Positions 16,601-24,024 of a stretch of DNA of 31,216 nucleotides are shown one piece after another. Below the pieces are notes generated by a model. It was given only the letters and a program-made list of their open reading frames with translations. It searched no databases and was not told where the DNA came from. Position numbers and translations under genes: made by a program. Position 1 is the stretch's first letter, and every line of letters starts with the position of its first letter. The DNA comes from a virus: the IMG/VR virus record IMGVR_UViG_3300035666_000117, positions 1 to 31,216 of that record; one strand, 5' to 3'.

Positions 16601-16817
16601 CGTTCTTATCCCTGAAAATGGGAAACCATTTTGCCGTCTTTGGAATGTTAGTAGCCAGCCTTGCCAAGAACTTAGTGGGTGGCCTCTTGCGACATCCAAA
16701 CGTAGGATCCAGCAATACATTCTCCGCCTCCCTGACCTGACCAGGCAGCTTGAGTGGATCCGGTTGCTGGCTGACACCCCCCAGAAGGTTAGGGATTTGT
16801 TGAGAGATTGCTGCCAT
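13641..16817 (-). CDS. 12: Tail tubular protein B, gp12-like (tail nozzle)
   Basis: A 1058-residue protein. The start ISQQIPNLLGGVSQQPD and the REAENVLLDPTFGCRKRPPT segment (residues about 28-48) are hallmark motifs of T7 gp12, which forms the nozzle below the portal and gp11. The end keeps a usual gp12 feature, the SWEGHYSTRGINL segment. T7 gp12 is 794 residues. The extra length is mostly in residues about 170-360, a Ser/Thr/Gly-rich stretch that may be an additional surface domain. The gene starts two bases after the tail tube A stop. No enzymatic motif was seen. Confidence 0.95.
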   Translation of the reverse strand: MAAISQQIPNLLGGVSQQPDPLKLPGQVREAENVLLDPTFGCRKRPPTKFLARLATNIPKTAKWFPIFRDKNERYVACVYKNASNNTVLRVWEADTGAERTVTMLGDSAQYLTVNDVASLKELSINDYTLLCNSERRVSMSADKSSTQIQEALIVVNQVAYNTTYAVDFLKDGQAQVQQKVYRASKLTVSPGTFEDEADGNCAAAGSQSYNQSSGNKTGLGFTLTTSCNPTLVTTATPGQTYPTALTWAENSIGTYFTYQMQAYFTYKVGSADNFAVGSYLYSSFTQSKPQGNITVRIEVRVDNDDANVGHKKFVFSSASITGYTVSGDPKWSTSDDAIEVITLASNLERYPGGQIYPAGSTVGMRFLISSIQTAPSTPAYSYKSVYTTRVTLNNGGQNWRKGDSVTVTLMNKQYRVTVEEEAYGFSYASENQVSYTTPLDQTTGTLDVGSITSNLTAGINLLGPYQATPIGNVIYVKRTDSREFNIQTRGGTANNALYGIKGSVNDVSLLPNQCVPGVVLMVRNSADSDADDYYVKFVPGSGDIPGNGGWEETVKPGVLTDLNTVTMPHALIRETNGTFTVRALSRTYNDTLFWAPREVGDDKTNPEPSFVGRTITDMFFFMNRLGFLADDAVILSQPGDYFNFFTGSAIAVSDADPIDMTASATKPAQLKAAIGTPKGLLLFAENSQFLLATSEAAFGPATVKMTELSNYAYTSNVHPLETGVSILFSTEADTYSKVFEMAVDSIDNRPLVAENTRIVPEYIPPDLTFATSSPNNSFVAYGNDTENLWVFKFFNTGNERSLAGWSKWVLPCPVRLFSFAHDSGYFVLYNGTAYVLAKLEMIDDPETSPISAYGSKFVPRLDFYLYKSETTRTNQQNGTTIIRFPAGSYVAEAQPCLILTKEGTSTAFFNLPIQQDNTGYYITADTEIANEDYILGLVYDMKIQLPSFWLTVDKKADRKNIPMVETVYLDLYYSGRYNVTVEKLGYSPISVDLDVTPADIYKANSAAVQDVTTKEVPIFSRGDFATVTINAPDPLPASITSYSWEGHYSTRGINLIR

Positions 16818-16819
16818 AT

Positions 16820-17413
16820 TTAGTATCTATAGAGAGCGTTTACTGGTCGGTAGCTGTAAAATGGATTCCTGTTATTGATGTCTGAGAATACGGAGTAGTC
16901 ACCTTGTTGCGTGTCGTACTCAATTGCTGTTGCTCTGGCAATAACCTCTTCTCTCTCGCCAAATCTGACTGCCTCTACTGAACCTACTGATCTACCAGCG
17001 AATACGTTGGCAGCCCGGATGGTGATGTAGTTCTTGAATGCTTCAGGCAGCTCTTCAAACTCAAAGAGCCAAACCACATCAAGCTCTTGTTGACCAGTGA
17101 AGACGTATGTGTGGTCTGCTTTGTTGTAGAGCCGTGATCCTCTAATCGTGGCCTTGCCCTCATAGGGAGGGTTTGCCAGTGCCAGAACATTGTCCGGGAT
17201 CGTGATGAATCCTGTTACAGGGTCAGGGGTGAACGGGAACCTGTACTCAGTGTTGAAGACCCATCCTTCACCCTGAACAGCTCTGGAGATTTCATCCAGA
17301 ACCTGTTCTGCCATTTCCACCAATGGGTTTCCTGTCTCCAATGTAGTAATTGGGGACTGTCCAATGTTGGAAATAATGGTATTGATTGCTGTAAGCTTAG
17401 TTGCTTTCGCCAT
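16820..17413 (-). CDS. 11: Tail tubular protein A, gp11-like
   Basis: A 197-residue protein, the same size class as T7 gp11 (196 aa). Family features are visible: LTAINTIISNIGQSPITTLE at the start, AEQVLDEISRAVQGEGWVFNTE (residues about 34-56), the ITIPDNVLALA strand, and the C-terminal RNPFYSYRPVNALYRY. The protein forms the adaptor ring between portal and nozzle and binds fibres. It begins just after the hairpin that follows the capsid gene, so its expression probably depends on read-through of that structure. No Shine-Dalgarno is evident. Confidence 0.96.
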   Translation of the reverse strand: MAKATKLTAINTIISNIGQSPITTLETGNPLVEMAEQVLDEISRAVQGEGWVFNTEYRFPFTPDPVTGFITIPDNVLALANPPYEGKATIRGSRLYNKADHTYVFTGQQELDVVWLFEFEELPEAFKNYITIRAANVFAGRSVGSVEAVRFGEREEVIARATAIEYDTQQGDYSVFSDINNRNPFYSYRPVNALYRY

Positions 17414-17436
17414 TTAGTTTTCTAGGGGAATGGTAT

Positions 17437-17466
17437 GCCCCCGAGGGGTCCTAAGACCCCAGGGGC
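17437..17466 (-). terminator. Strong hairpin after the capsid gene, possible transcription attenuator
   Basis: Perfect 6-bp arms (GGGGTC/GACCCC) around a TTAG loop are extended by a second GC block past a small internal loop, giving about 10 pairs in all. No T-run follows on the minus strand, so it is not a classical intrinsic terminator. T7 has its main terminator at the same place. It could also be a processing or stability hairpin for capsid mRNA. Confidence 0.6.
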
Positions 17467-17472
17467 TCAATA

Positions 17473-18462
17473 TCAGGCCTTGGCCTGCAGAGAACCAGCC
17501 ACGGACGTGCGGAGCGAACCAGCACCCATAGCAAGTTTGCCCACGATCAGGTCGCCCTGATACTGGACATGGAAATCACCCGAAGTGGTTTCGATGCTGG
17601 GAGCAATGGCTTCCACAACACCAGCAGCTTCACGGTGGAACACCAGACCAGCGCAGGTAGCGTTGGCGTCGGTGTAGTCATTGTTCTCACCAGTCACAGC
17701 CGTGTTGTAGGCAGCCATGAAGGGGAGGTTGTTGCTCTTGTAGATCCGAATGCCAGCGATGCTGTACAGACCCTTGCCACTGTTCATATCACCCTGGGTG
17801 TTACCGATCTCGCGGTTCAGGATGTTGGTATCAACAGAGGAAATCAGAGCGTAGTACTGACGGGGGTTGAGCACAGCAACACGACCCTCTTGGGGGGCAG
17901 AGCGCTCATCCAGAACAGCGGCAGCTTCAAAGAAGCCATCCACGAGAGCTTGAGCGTTGTACTGGTTACCAGCACCCAGCTTCACTTCAAAGCCACCAGG
18001 CTCACCTGTGACCACAGAAGCTTCACGGGAAGCGATATCCAGAACGCGAGCAATACGCTCGTCGTAGAATTTGGCCAGGGCCTCACCGATCTGCTTAGAG
18101 ATCTCGGAGCGGGTTGAGTACTGGCTCAGAACCTCATCGAGGTCATACACGAACTGGCTGCTAACCAGAAGGTCATCCATGAGGATGGTCTTCTCGTTAG
18201 CCTTCAGAGCGGTATCACCCAGGATCGGGGTACCGGGGGTGTGGAACCCAGCGGAAAGTTTGCCAGTCAGCAGGAACTGCTTGCTTTTGCCACCACGGAG
18301 GGTGTAGCTGCGGACCAGACCTTTGAAGATAGAAGCGTTGTTGAAAGCCGTGAACACTTCGCCGCTAAACAGCTTCAGAGCTGTCGAGTACTTATCAGCG
18401 TAGGCGTTCGACTGGCTTCCATTAACCGCATTGGGGCGGCTAATGTTAGCAATGTTAGTCAT
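17473..18462 (-). CDS. 10: Major capsid protein, gp10-like
   Basis: A 329-residue protein of HK97 fold, close in length to T7 gp10A (345 aa). Typical family segments: YADKYSTALKLFSGEVFTAF near residue 22, LRGGKSKQFLLTGKLSAGFH (about 56-75), the DDLLVSSQFVYDLDEVLSQY helix (about 96-115), ALAKFYDERIARVLD (about 127-141), and an EGRVAVLNPRQYYAL segment. Codons look biased toward C- and G-ending forms relative to neighbours, in keeping with very high expression. It follows scaffold after a roughly 200-base leader and precedes the hairpin at 17437-17466. No gp10B-style extension was seen. Confidence 0.96.
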   Translation of the reverse strand: MTNIANISRPNAVNGSQSNAYADKYSTALKLFSGEVFTAFNNASIFKGLVRSYTLRGGKSKQFLLTGKLSAGFHTPGTPILGDTALKANEKTILMDDLLVSSQFVYDLDEVLSQYSTRSEISKQIGEALAKFYDERIARVLDIASREASVVTGEPGGFEVKLGAGNQYNAQALVDGFFEAAAVLDERSAPQEGRVAVLNPRQYYALISSVDTNILNREIGNTQGDMNSGKGLYSIAGIRIYKSNNLPFMAAYNTAVTGENNDYTDANATCAGLVFHREAAGVVEAIAPSIETTSGDFHVQYQGDLIVGKLAMGAGSLRTSVAGSLQAKA

Positions 18463-18585
18463 TGTTCTTAGAAGTTAAGGAGAAAGAATTGTTCGGTCTT
18501 TTAGATCGAATCCTTTTCGGTTTGAAAGTTGTCCCTCGTAAGGGGCTTTCTCCTACTTCGTCTTCTTGATATAGACCTAGGTTTT

Positions 18586-18597
18586 CCTTTGCAAAGG
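18586..18597. repeat. 12-base perfect palindrome CCTTTGCAAAGG in capsid leader
   Basis: The sequence equals its own reverse complement across 12 bases; flanking bases do not extend it. It could be a protein-binding site or chance. Confidence 0.5.
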
Positions 18598-18635
18598 TTC
18601 GCCGTTTTAATGCCACGGTCGCGGGCAATGTCTGA

Positions 18636-18654
18636 GGGGGGAGTTGCACCCCCC
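18636..18654 (-). repeat. GC inverted repeat with 6-bp G/C stem
   Basis: Six G and six C form a stem around a 7-base loop, 7 bases upstream of the scaffold stop in genome coordinates. No T-run follows in the direction of transcription. It could be an RNase processing hairpin, a weak terminator, or an element 5' of a capsid promoter. Confidence 0.5.
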
Positions 18655-18660
18655 AACAAA

Positions 18661-19521
18661 TCAAAGAAGATTTGTGCTCCTAGCCAGACGCTCTTCCACA
18701 TCAGCCCGGAAAGCCGGATCAGCGTGGTAGAGGGGATTAGCAATATCACGAGCAAGCTCGGCTTGACTGCGATAGGGCTTTAGACCTGTATCAGCTTTCT
18801 TGCCAGTCACCAGCGGGGCCTCGTAGCCTTCATCTCGCTGATATCGGGCCTGGAGGGCCTGTACAGCAAAGCGAATGGCTACGGGGTTGCCACTACCTGT
18901 GACCGTGTTGTAGTCATTGATCTCTTCAGGAGACAGGTTCTGAGCAGCCCAAGTCATCATCTCTCCATAGGCAGCATCACCACCAACGGATTCCTTGATA
19001 GCATTGATCTGCTCAGCTTGAAGCTGGACCTGTTGGCTCTGGGCTGCTGACTTTTGGTAGTACTGGAGATAGGATTGAATTAGCTCCTTCTGATCCATCT
19101 GACTGAGACGCTCGATGGCTTCATCAGAGATGGTTCCAGTCTTGGCATACTCCTCCCCAAGCTGTGACATGTAGTCAACTGCTTCAGAGACTGGCTGCTC
19201 CTCTACATCCTCTGCCTGTTCAGAATCGCTCTGAGTGGCCTCTGTGGGCTCCTCTGAGGCGTCTTCATCATCGTCTTGACTCTTCTTCCCTAATTTGGAT
19301 TCAAGCTCCTTGTAGGCCTTCAGAAGCTCCTCTTGTGATTTGAACTTTCCAGCGATGAGTGAGACGTTCTCGTTCTCATTGTCGGATTGCTGGTACTTAC
19401 GAAGACGATCCTCTTCTTGAGCTTGTGCAATCTTCTCCCCCTGTGCAAGGGCCTCTGCTTCTGCACTCAGTTGGGCCTGTTCAGGTTGGTCAGTTGAGGG
19501 ATCGAATGTGGTGATTGCCAT
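18661..19521 (-). CDS. 9: Capsid assembly scaffolding protein, gp9-like
   Basis: A 286-residue, strongly acidic and helical protein between portal and capsid, as T7 gene 9 (about 307 aa). The first third is dominated by Glu, Gln and Asp, including FKSQEELLKAYKELESKLGK (about 57-76), a segment common in phage scaffolds, then an acidic linker (DDDEDASEEPTEATQSDSEQ). The C-terminus (ANPLYHADPAFRADVEERLA) is a compact helix of the kind that contacts the capsid protein. It starts 2 bases after the preceding small gene. Confidence 0.93.
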   Translation of the reverse strand: MAITTFDPSTDQPEQAQLSAEAEALAQGEKIAQAQEEDRLRKYQQSDNENENVSLIAGKFKSQEELLKAYKELESKLGKKSQDDDEDASEEPTEATQSDSEQAEDVEEQPVSEAVDYMSQLGEEYAKTGTISDEAIERLSQMDQKELIQSYLQYYQKSAAQSQQVQLQAEQINAIKESVGGDAAYGEMMTWAAQNLSPEEINDYNTVTGSGNPVAIRFAVQALQARYQRDEGYEAPLVTGKKADTGLKPYRSQAELARDIANPLYHADPAFRADVEERLARSTNLL

Positions 19522-19522
19522 A

Positions 19523-19795
19523 TCAGTAGGTGGTGGAATAGACGGAACCGAATGTAGGCCGAAGCTTTTGGCTGTCCTTATTGCTGTATTTACCAGCTTC
19601 TTCCTGAGCTTGGCTCGATCCGGTTACTTGCGGTTTAATTGCATACTTGCCAGCTTCCTTGATCACAGGCTCAACCTCAGTAGGCTCCCAGGCAATGTTG
19701 AGATCTGGGGTTGCTGGGTTTTCGCCAAGGTACTTACCGTCAGACTGGCGGGCCCGACGGCGCTGCTGGTTCTGGCTGTTGTTGCTGTTGGGCAT
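19523..19795 (-). CDS. Small protein overlapping the portal 3' end
   Basis: A 90-residue protein whose ATG lies 56 bases inside the portal gene in another frame; its stop is one base before the scaffold ATG. It is Asn/Gln/Arg-rich at the start and hydrophilic throughout, with the repeated feature EAGKYAI and EAGKYSN (residues about 47-53 and 67-73). I do not recognise a family. Position between portal and scaffold and the close spacing favour a real gene, perhaps a minor head or assembly protein. Confidence 0.7.
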   Translation of the reverse strand: MPNSNNSQNQQRRRARQSDGKYLGENPATPDLNIAWEPTEVEPVIKEAGKYAIKPQVTGSSQAQEEAGKYSNKDSQKLRPTFGSVYSTTY

Positions 19796-21356
19796 TGATT
19801 AGTTGTTCTGCTATCGGTGATTTGGCAAGCTGACCCATCTGACCCATTACCTGGGCCTGCATGGCCTGCTGCTGTGCTTCCTGCTTCTCTGCATCCATCT
19901 GCTCTGGAGTTTTGATCAGACCCAGAGAGTCGATGCCACTTGCAGCGGCAAGACGTTTAAGGATTTCGGTGGGGTTGACATAGACAGCTAAGGCTTCTGG
20001 GCCCATAGCCTGTCCAACCGTGGTTAGGAACTCCAGCAATGCAGCTCTGTCCTGTCCACGTCCAATCCCATTTAGGCCAGCCACCACTGTGGGCAGGACA
20101 AGGCCCTTAGGCAATTGGGGGATGGCTTTGTTCCTGGTCAAGAGGAATAGTTTGCGGTTCAGGTAGGGCTGGAGCAGCTCAGTTGTGAGGTTTCCAAAGA
20201 TCCCTCCCAACTGCTCATTGAGCTCCTGCTGTACAGCCTGGACTTCCATTGCCGTAGTCCGCTCACTTTGGCGAACATTCAAGATCAGGAACGCATCACT
20301 CAGGCGTTGAGTGAGGTTCTGAATCATCTCCTGGACAGTACGGAAGTCAGCAGTCTTACCGACCTGGACAACTCCCACATCATCGGGGCGACCTTGAATG
20401 ATGGCACCGTTGGAAGCACGTGCAAGGCTTTGAGGCTTGGTAGTAGCTGACGGAGAGACTAGGAACACAACCTTAGCGGCTGCTGCACTACCCTCAACCA
20501 TGCTCTGCATCAATCCTTCGAGGCTTCTCAGATCTCCAAGGAACTCTTCAACACGCCCACGACCATAGTCTTCCCCATCAACAACGTTGAAGCGAAGCGG
20601 GAGCCAGGGGTTGATATTCTTCGGTGAGTTTGATTCGGAGCCAGGCAGGATCTTGCCATCTACCTCTTGATGCCAACGCCACTGACCATCCTTGAGCTTG
20701 ACCCAGGTGTAAACCGTGGCTTCTTCGGTATCAGAAACTCCGGCAACTCCAAACTTAGGACCATCCTCTCCAGGAGAGTTTGAATCCTGTTCATCCAGCA
20801 GGGGCTTCTGAAACTCCTTGGGCAGGAGTGACCTGTGAATAATCTCTCTAGTTAGGATCTCGATGGGGTTACCATCTCCGTCCCTGTAAATTACATATCG
20901 GTCTAACGGATAGACACGAAGGGCTTTCTTCCCTGCAAATACAAGAGCATTGCCGGTGACGATCAGATGCTTCATCGCTGTATGCAGAATGATCCTGTCG
21001 GATGACTCTGCAATCTGCTGCATGATCATTCTCTCCATCTTTGCCAGAGAGAGATCAATCTCAGAGCGAATCTGTGGGGTAACCTCTGGAATGGAGGCCA
21101 CCTCTGCATCATTGATCTGCAGCTTAAAGAAGCTGGTGTTGACTGGGAAGAGGCTGAGCATCAGCTTTGATGCCAGCACGTTGACGCCCTTAGCCCCTAC
21201 TGATTGCCAGGGGACGATCAGCGGTCCGCCAGTTGCCAACCCCTCTTCTGTCAGAAGATAGGGAAGGGTCAGGCGGGCTGCTTCTCGTCCAGCATCCAGA
21301 AAGGACTGCCTATCCGTTGCCAGAAACTGATAACGGGCTTGGGCTTGTTCTTTCAT
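19740..21356 (-). CDS. 8: Portal (head-tail connector) protein, gp8-like
   Basis: A 538-residue protein, the same size as T7 gp8 (536 aa). Typical portal features include RQSFLDAGREAARLTLPYLL (about 17-36), the PWQSVGAKGVNVLASKLMLS motif (about 49-68), and LFPVNTSFFKLQIND just after it. DYGRGRVEEFLGDLRSLEGL (about 262-281) and RQSERTTAMEVQAVQQELNE (about 361-380) are also conserved in this family. The C-terminus is Gln-rich. Twelve subunits form the ring through which DNA is packaged and ejected. The gene starts 2 bases after the proline-rich ORF and its 3' end overlaps the next gene by 56 bases. Confidence 0.96.
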   Translation of the reverse strand: MKEQAQARYQFLATDRQSFLDAGREAARLTLPYLLTEEGLATGGPLIVPWQSVGAKGVNVLASKLMLSLFPVNTSFFKLQINDAEVASIPEVTPQIRSEIDLSLAKMERMIMQQIAESSDRIILHTAMKHLIVTGNALVFAGKKALRVYPLDRYVIYRDGDGNPIEILTREIIHRSLLPKEFQKPLLDEQDSNSPGEDGPKFGVAGVSDTEEATVYTWVKLKDGQWRWHQEVDGKILPGSESNSPKNINPWLPLRFNVVDGEDYGRGRVEEFLGDLRSLEGLMQSMVEGSAAAAKVVFLVSPSATTKPQSLARASNGAIIQGRPDDVGVVQVGKTADFRTVQEMIQNLTQRLSDAFLILNVRQSERTTAMEVQAVQQELNEQLGGIFGNLTTELLQPYLNRKLFLLTRNKAIPQLPKGLVLPTVVAGLNGIGRGQDRAALLEFLTTVGQAMGPEALAVYVNPTEILKRLAAASGIDSLGLIKTPEQMDAEKQEAQQQAMQAQVMGQMGQLAKSPIAEQLINAQQQQQPEPAAPSGPPV

Positions 21357-21358
21357 TT

Positions 21359-21742
21359 CTACTTAGGAATGTTGAGTCCTGTGGACCCAGTTGATCCGGT
21401 GGGTGTGGATCCAATTGCTTCCTGACCACCCAGGGGAATCCTCAGAGCCGAGGTACCACCGCTGGCCTGCTGCAGCTCTTGACGTTGTGACTTGCGGCGC
21501 TTGACGATGGCGTTGTCTTGGCCTGCCATCTGTCCCTGTACCAGAGTCGGAGGGGGTGCCTGGGGATCCACCCGATCAAACATCGGGGGAAGTGGAGCTG
21601 CGGGGGTGGGGGCAACAGCCTGGGGCTGAGGGGCCATCACGGGAGGGGTTGGTGCCTGCTGTGGTGTGGGAAGCGGTTCAGGTTTGGGCAGAGGTGCCGG
21701 AGCTGGCATCTCTGGCATCGATGGCATTGAAGGTGTACACAT
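21359..21742 (-). CDS. Proline-rich small virion protein, possible gp7.3 counterpart
   Basis: A 127-residue protein directly before the portal gene. Residues 1-65 are mostly Pro, Ala, Gln and Met. The C-terminal half has a basic stretch (VKRRKSQRQELQQASGGTSA) and ends in Gly/Ser/Thr repeats. T7 gp7.3, a tail or host-range protein at the same location, also combines a low-complexity region with a basic, Gly/Ser-rich end. That parallel is my inference from position and composition, not a confirmed homology. Confidence 0.7.
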   Translation of the reverse strand: MCTPSMPSMPEMPAPAPLPKPEPLPTPQQAPTPPVMAPQPQAVAPTPAAPLPPMFDRVDPQAPPPTLVQGQMAGQDNAIVKRRKSQRQELQQASGGTSALRIPLGGQEAIGSTPTGSTGSTGLNIPK

Positions 21743-21744
21743 TG

Positions 21745-21927
21745 TTAGTTTTCTAGCTTTTGTGAAAGGTATTCAACAACGGATCTTTGTCCTGATCGAA
21801 ACATGATCTCAGAGATGGTGCTAATAGGTGTGGGCAGGAAGGATGGAAAAAGGGAGTCAAGTTCTTCAATAAGCTTTTCTAGAACCTGCTCCCCTTCAAA
21901 CACATCCTTTGCGGATAGCTCATCCAT
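21745..21927 (-). CDS. Small acidic protein of unknown function
   Basis: A 60-residue protein whose ATG overlaps the end of the reductase small-subunit gene by 8 bases; it ends 2 bases before the proline-rich ORF. Acidic N-terminal half (EGEQVLEKLIEELDSLFPSF, about 12-31) followed by a polar helix (SGQRSVVEYLSQKLEN). No family recognised. The tight spacing on both sides supports a real gene. Confidence 0.65.
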   Translation of the reverse strand: MDELSAKDVFEGEQVLEKLIEELDSLFPSFLPTPISTISEIMFRSGQRSVVEYLSQKLEN

Positions 21928-22639
21928 ATGCAGGGAGGTTTACGTTTGATGCCTCAAAGAAAGCTGGCATCCTTGCTCGTTGTGTTTCGGCTAGACCTTC
22001 GGCTTTACCTTTCAGATAAAGAGAATCAGACTGCTTAATCCAGAAGTCCTTATCTAGCCATTTGTTTTCACTACTGACCAGCTCATCCATCACCCATGCC
22101 ACAGTGGCCCGGCGAAGACGATTCAGGTTCTCTGTTGATTTAATTCCCAGGTCGTGGCAGACCATGCCGTGAATGGCAACGTGGGTCTGCTCATCACGGC
22201 TAATGTCTGCTGCCAGGGTCCTGATGCCTACATCCCCGTTGAACCGGAAGAACGGGAGCAGAACAAAGAAGACAGACCTTTCCAGGATGGAAGCCTTAAG
22301 GATCGGATGCTCAGGGGCATCCAGCCATGCCTGTTTAATCCGTTGTGCTTCTTTCTCTGCCTTTGCATCACTACCATGAGCAGCAATAACATAGTTCAGA
22401 CCCAGATCATGTTTATCCTCGTCTGCCTGATTTGACATCAGCGCTTCAATAACCCCAGGTTTGTTAGGGAGTTCCTTGTCCAGACCTTGTTGGAGAAATG
22501 ACTTAACAGGAAGCTCAAGGCAGCGGAGTGCCAGGGCCCGCTGCAGGGTTGCTTCTGATCCTGGGGCTACTTCTCCTTTGTCAACAGCGACTGGAGTCCA
22601 TTTACGTTTTCTAGCTACTACTTCTAAATACTTCGACAT
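21920..22639 (-). CDS. nrdB: Ribonucleotide reductase small subunit (class I beta-like)
   Basis: A 239-residue ferritin-like protein. I chose the ATG at 22639, which overlaps the alpha-subunit stop (TAATG), over an upstream in-frame start at 22651. Metal-ligand motifs of class I beta subunits are visible: E74-x-x-H77, E120 (in SILERSVFF) and E150-x-x-H153 (RDEQTHV); E42 is a candidate first ligand. The position that carries the radical tyrosine in E. coli (His plus 4) is Leu81 here. A tyrosine at 83 is two residues off. It is shorter than E. coli NrdB (376 aa). The partner alpha subunit is immediately upstream. Published work reannotated the comparable P-SSP7 cyanophage enzyme as class I. Cofactor type cannot be told from sequence. 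Confidence 0.85.
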   Translation of the reverse strand: MSKYLEVVARKRKWTPVAVDKGEVAPGSEATLQRALALRCLELPVKSFLQQGLDKELPNKPGVIEALMSNQADEDKHDLGLNYVIAAHGSDAKAEKEAQRIKQAWLDAPEHPILKASILERSVFFVLLPFFRFNGDVGIRTLAADISRDEQTHVAIHGMVCHDLGIKSTENLNRLRRATVAWVMDELVSSENKWLDKDFWIKQSDSLYLKGKAEGLAETQRARMPAFFEASNVNLPAYG

Positions 22640-24024
22640 TACTCGGCGCAAGATACACAGAACTCATCATCTTCTGCAAATGAGAAGATTTCCTTGTAGT
22701 CGTCATCCAAGATTGCTGCTGCATCATCCTTGCGGAGAGTGTCAGGCATGACTTGGAGGGCGTAATAAAGAGAGGTCTGAGGTGACTCAAGCCACTCTTG
22801 AATGAATGCGTTGTCATAGGTGACAACATCAGACCAGCTATTAAAACTGTACCCGTGCAGCAGACCCGTAGAGTCAAGCAATCTCAAGATGCCATCAGCA
22901 ACGGACTTGTAGGCCTTCCAGCCGACCTCTGCTGCAATCTCCACCGGACCATAGTCAAAACTCTGCACACCAAAAGTCCCTGAATCTCTATCGACTTCTC
23001 GTGCAATTGGTGGGGCAATCTCTGGGCAGCATGTGTATCCATCCAGATCTGTGTAGCGGTAGCTGCATGAGGCTGTTGGAGCGATGGCAAAGGCCCTATC
23101 CATATTGTTGGCTTTAGCTACCTGTGCTGCCTGCTCAATGCCGTTCCTCAGTTCAAGAGCTAGTACGTAGGCTGAGTTGTACTCTTCTTTGTATTCATTG
23201 GTGACGACATCTTCCAATGCCACTCCAAAGTCTTCGTAGGTGACTCCATATCGTCTGAGCAGATTCGCCAGTCCCAGGATGCCTAGCCCAACCTGTCGGT
23301 CATCTTCAGGGCTTAGGTATTCCCCACTCATCCCAACGCCAGTACGAGCGTGAAGGGAGCACAGCTCAGACATCCCAGCAACAAATGCTGGAGCAATATC
23401 ACCAACTTCACAGGCGCCTAGGTTGATATGTTGTAGCAGGCAGGTCCCCCGAGAAGGGAGAAAAACCTCCAGGCAGACATTGCCGTAGATCCGGTTTCCT
23501 TTATTGTCGTGGCGAATCTTTGTCAGCCAGATATCTCCGCTATGTATGCCTCGCAGGATTGCTTGCTGAACTACTTCATCAGTAGCATTCCACTTCTCCT
23601 GGTCTACGTTGATACAACGCTTGACCCAAGGCAGCTCCGCTCTTGACACATTGACAAAATCAAGAACATCTGGATGGTCAATATCAAGGTGAAGTACACA
23701 AGCACCATTCTTGTAAACTCCACCCCTTCTGAGAATCTCATTCAATGATGAGTAGATCTTTCCAAAGGAAACTGGACCGCTGGACACAAGACCCTTGCCG
23801 TTCTCGTAGCCCTTAGGGCGAAGCTTTGATAGGTGTACGGCTACGCCTGCTCCATAGCGCAGTGCATGGGATACAAACCTCCAACTGGCTTCAATCCCAT
23901 TTGGACCTTCCATCGAGTCATCAACCACAAACACTGTGCAGCTAACGGGAAGGCGGGCCTCTGGATTGTCAATCCAGGACTGAACACGGCCCGTTCGGGC
24001 AATTGTTTCGGCAGTTGACTTCAT
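22639..24024 (-). CDS. nrdA: Ribonucleotide reductase large subunit, compact
   Basis: A 461-residue protein that reduces ribonucleotides for phage dNTP supply. Catalytic elements are present: C29 (LPVSC), then N182-x-C184-x-E186 (GNVCLEV) matching E. coli N437, C439 and E441, and C195 in CLLQHINLG matching C462. PTASCSYRYT, a Tyr-Tyr pair in SLYYALQV and a C-terminal C456-x-x-C459 for thiol exchange complete the set. It lacks an N-terminal ATP-cone and much of the N-terminal helical region, so it should lack dATP feedback inhibition (inference; E. coli NrdA is 761 aa). Starts by TAATG overlap with the MazG-like gene. Small phage enzymes of this type have been labelled class II; the adjacent beta-like gene argues for class I. 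Confidence 0.92.
   Translation of the reverse strand: MKSTAETIARTGRVQSWIDNPEARLPVSCTVFVVDDSMEGPNGIEASWRFVSHALRYGAGVAVHLSKLRPKGYENGKGLVSSGPVSFGKIYSSLNEILRRGGVYKNGACVLHLDIDHPDVLDFVNVSRAELPWVKRCINVDQEKWNATDEVVQQAILRGIHSGDIWLTKIRHDNKGNRIYGNVCLEVFLPSRGTCLLQHINLGACEVGDIAPAFVAGMSELCSLHARTGVGMSGEYLSPEDDRQVGLGILGLANLLRRYGVTYEDFGVALEDVVTNEYKEEYNSAYVLALELRNGIEQAAQVAKANNMDRAFAIAPTASCSYRYTDLDGYTCCPEIAPPIAREVDRDSGTFGVQSFDYGPVEIAAEVGWKAYKSVADGILRLLDSTGLLHGYSFNSWSDVVTYDNAFIQEWLESPQTSLYYALQVMPDTLRKDDAAAILDDDYKEIFSFAEDDEFCVSCAE

Larger units (their letters stand above)
18463..18660 (-). promoter_or_regulatory. Capsid leader region, the largest non-coding gap
   Basis: This 198-base gap separates scaffold from capsid in an otherwise gapless window. 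On the transcribed strand it contains a GC-rich inverted repeat (18636-18654), a perfect 12-base palindrome (18586-18597) and a short CCCT/AGGG inverted repeat near 18535. T7 has a strong phage promoter and an RNase III site in the equivalent place, so a late promoter is expected here. I cannot identify a consensus. No strong Shine-Dalgarno precedes the capsid ATG. Confidence 0.55.

Noticed and set aside
18590-18660. Possible Syn5-type phage promoter near the GC hairpin
   Set aside because: Only loose resemblance to the Syn5 promoter (ATTGGGCACCCGTAA, from memory), and no second copy in the window to support a consensus.
18455-18664. Minus-strand frame of 69 codons filling the capsid leader
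   Set aside because: It has only a TTG start, no internal ATG or Shine-Dalgarno, a composition unlike the neighbours, and overlaps both the scaffold end and the capsid start. Leader function fits better, though conservation would decide.
22639-24024. Class II (B12-dependent) reductase
   Set aside because: The small size recalls class II, but the adjacent beta-like subunit with complete metal ligands and the Tyr-Tyr and terminal CxxC features point to class I.
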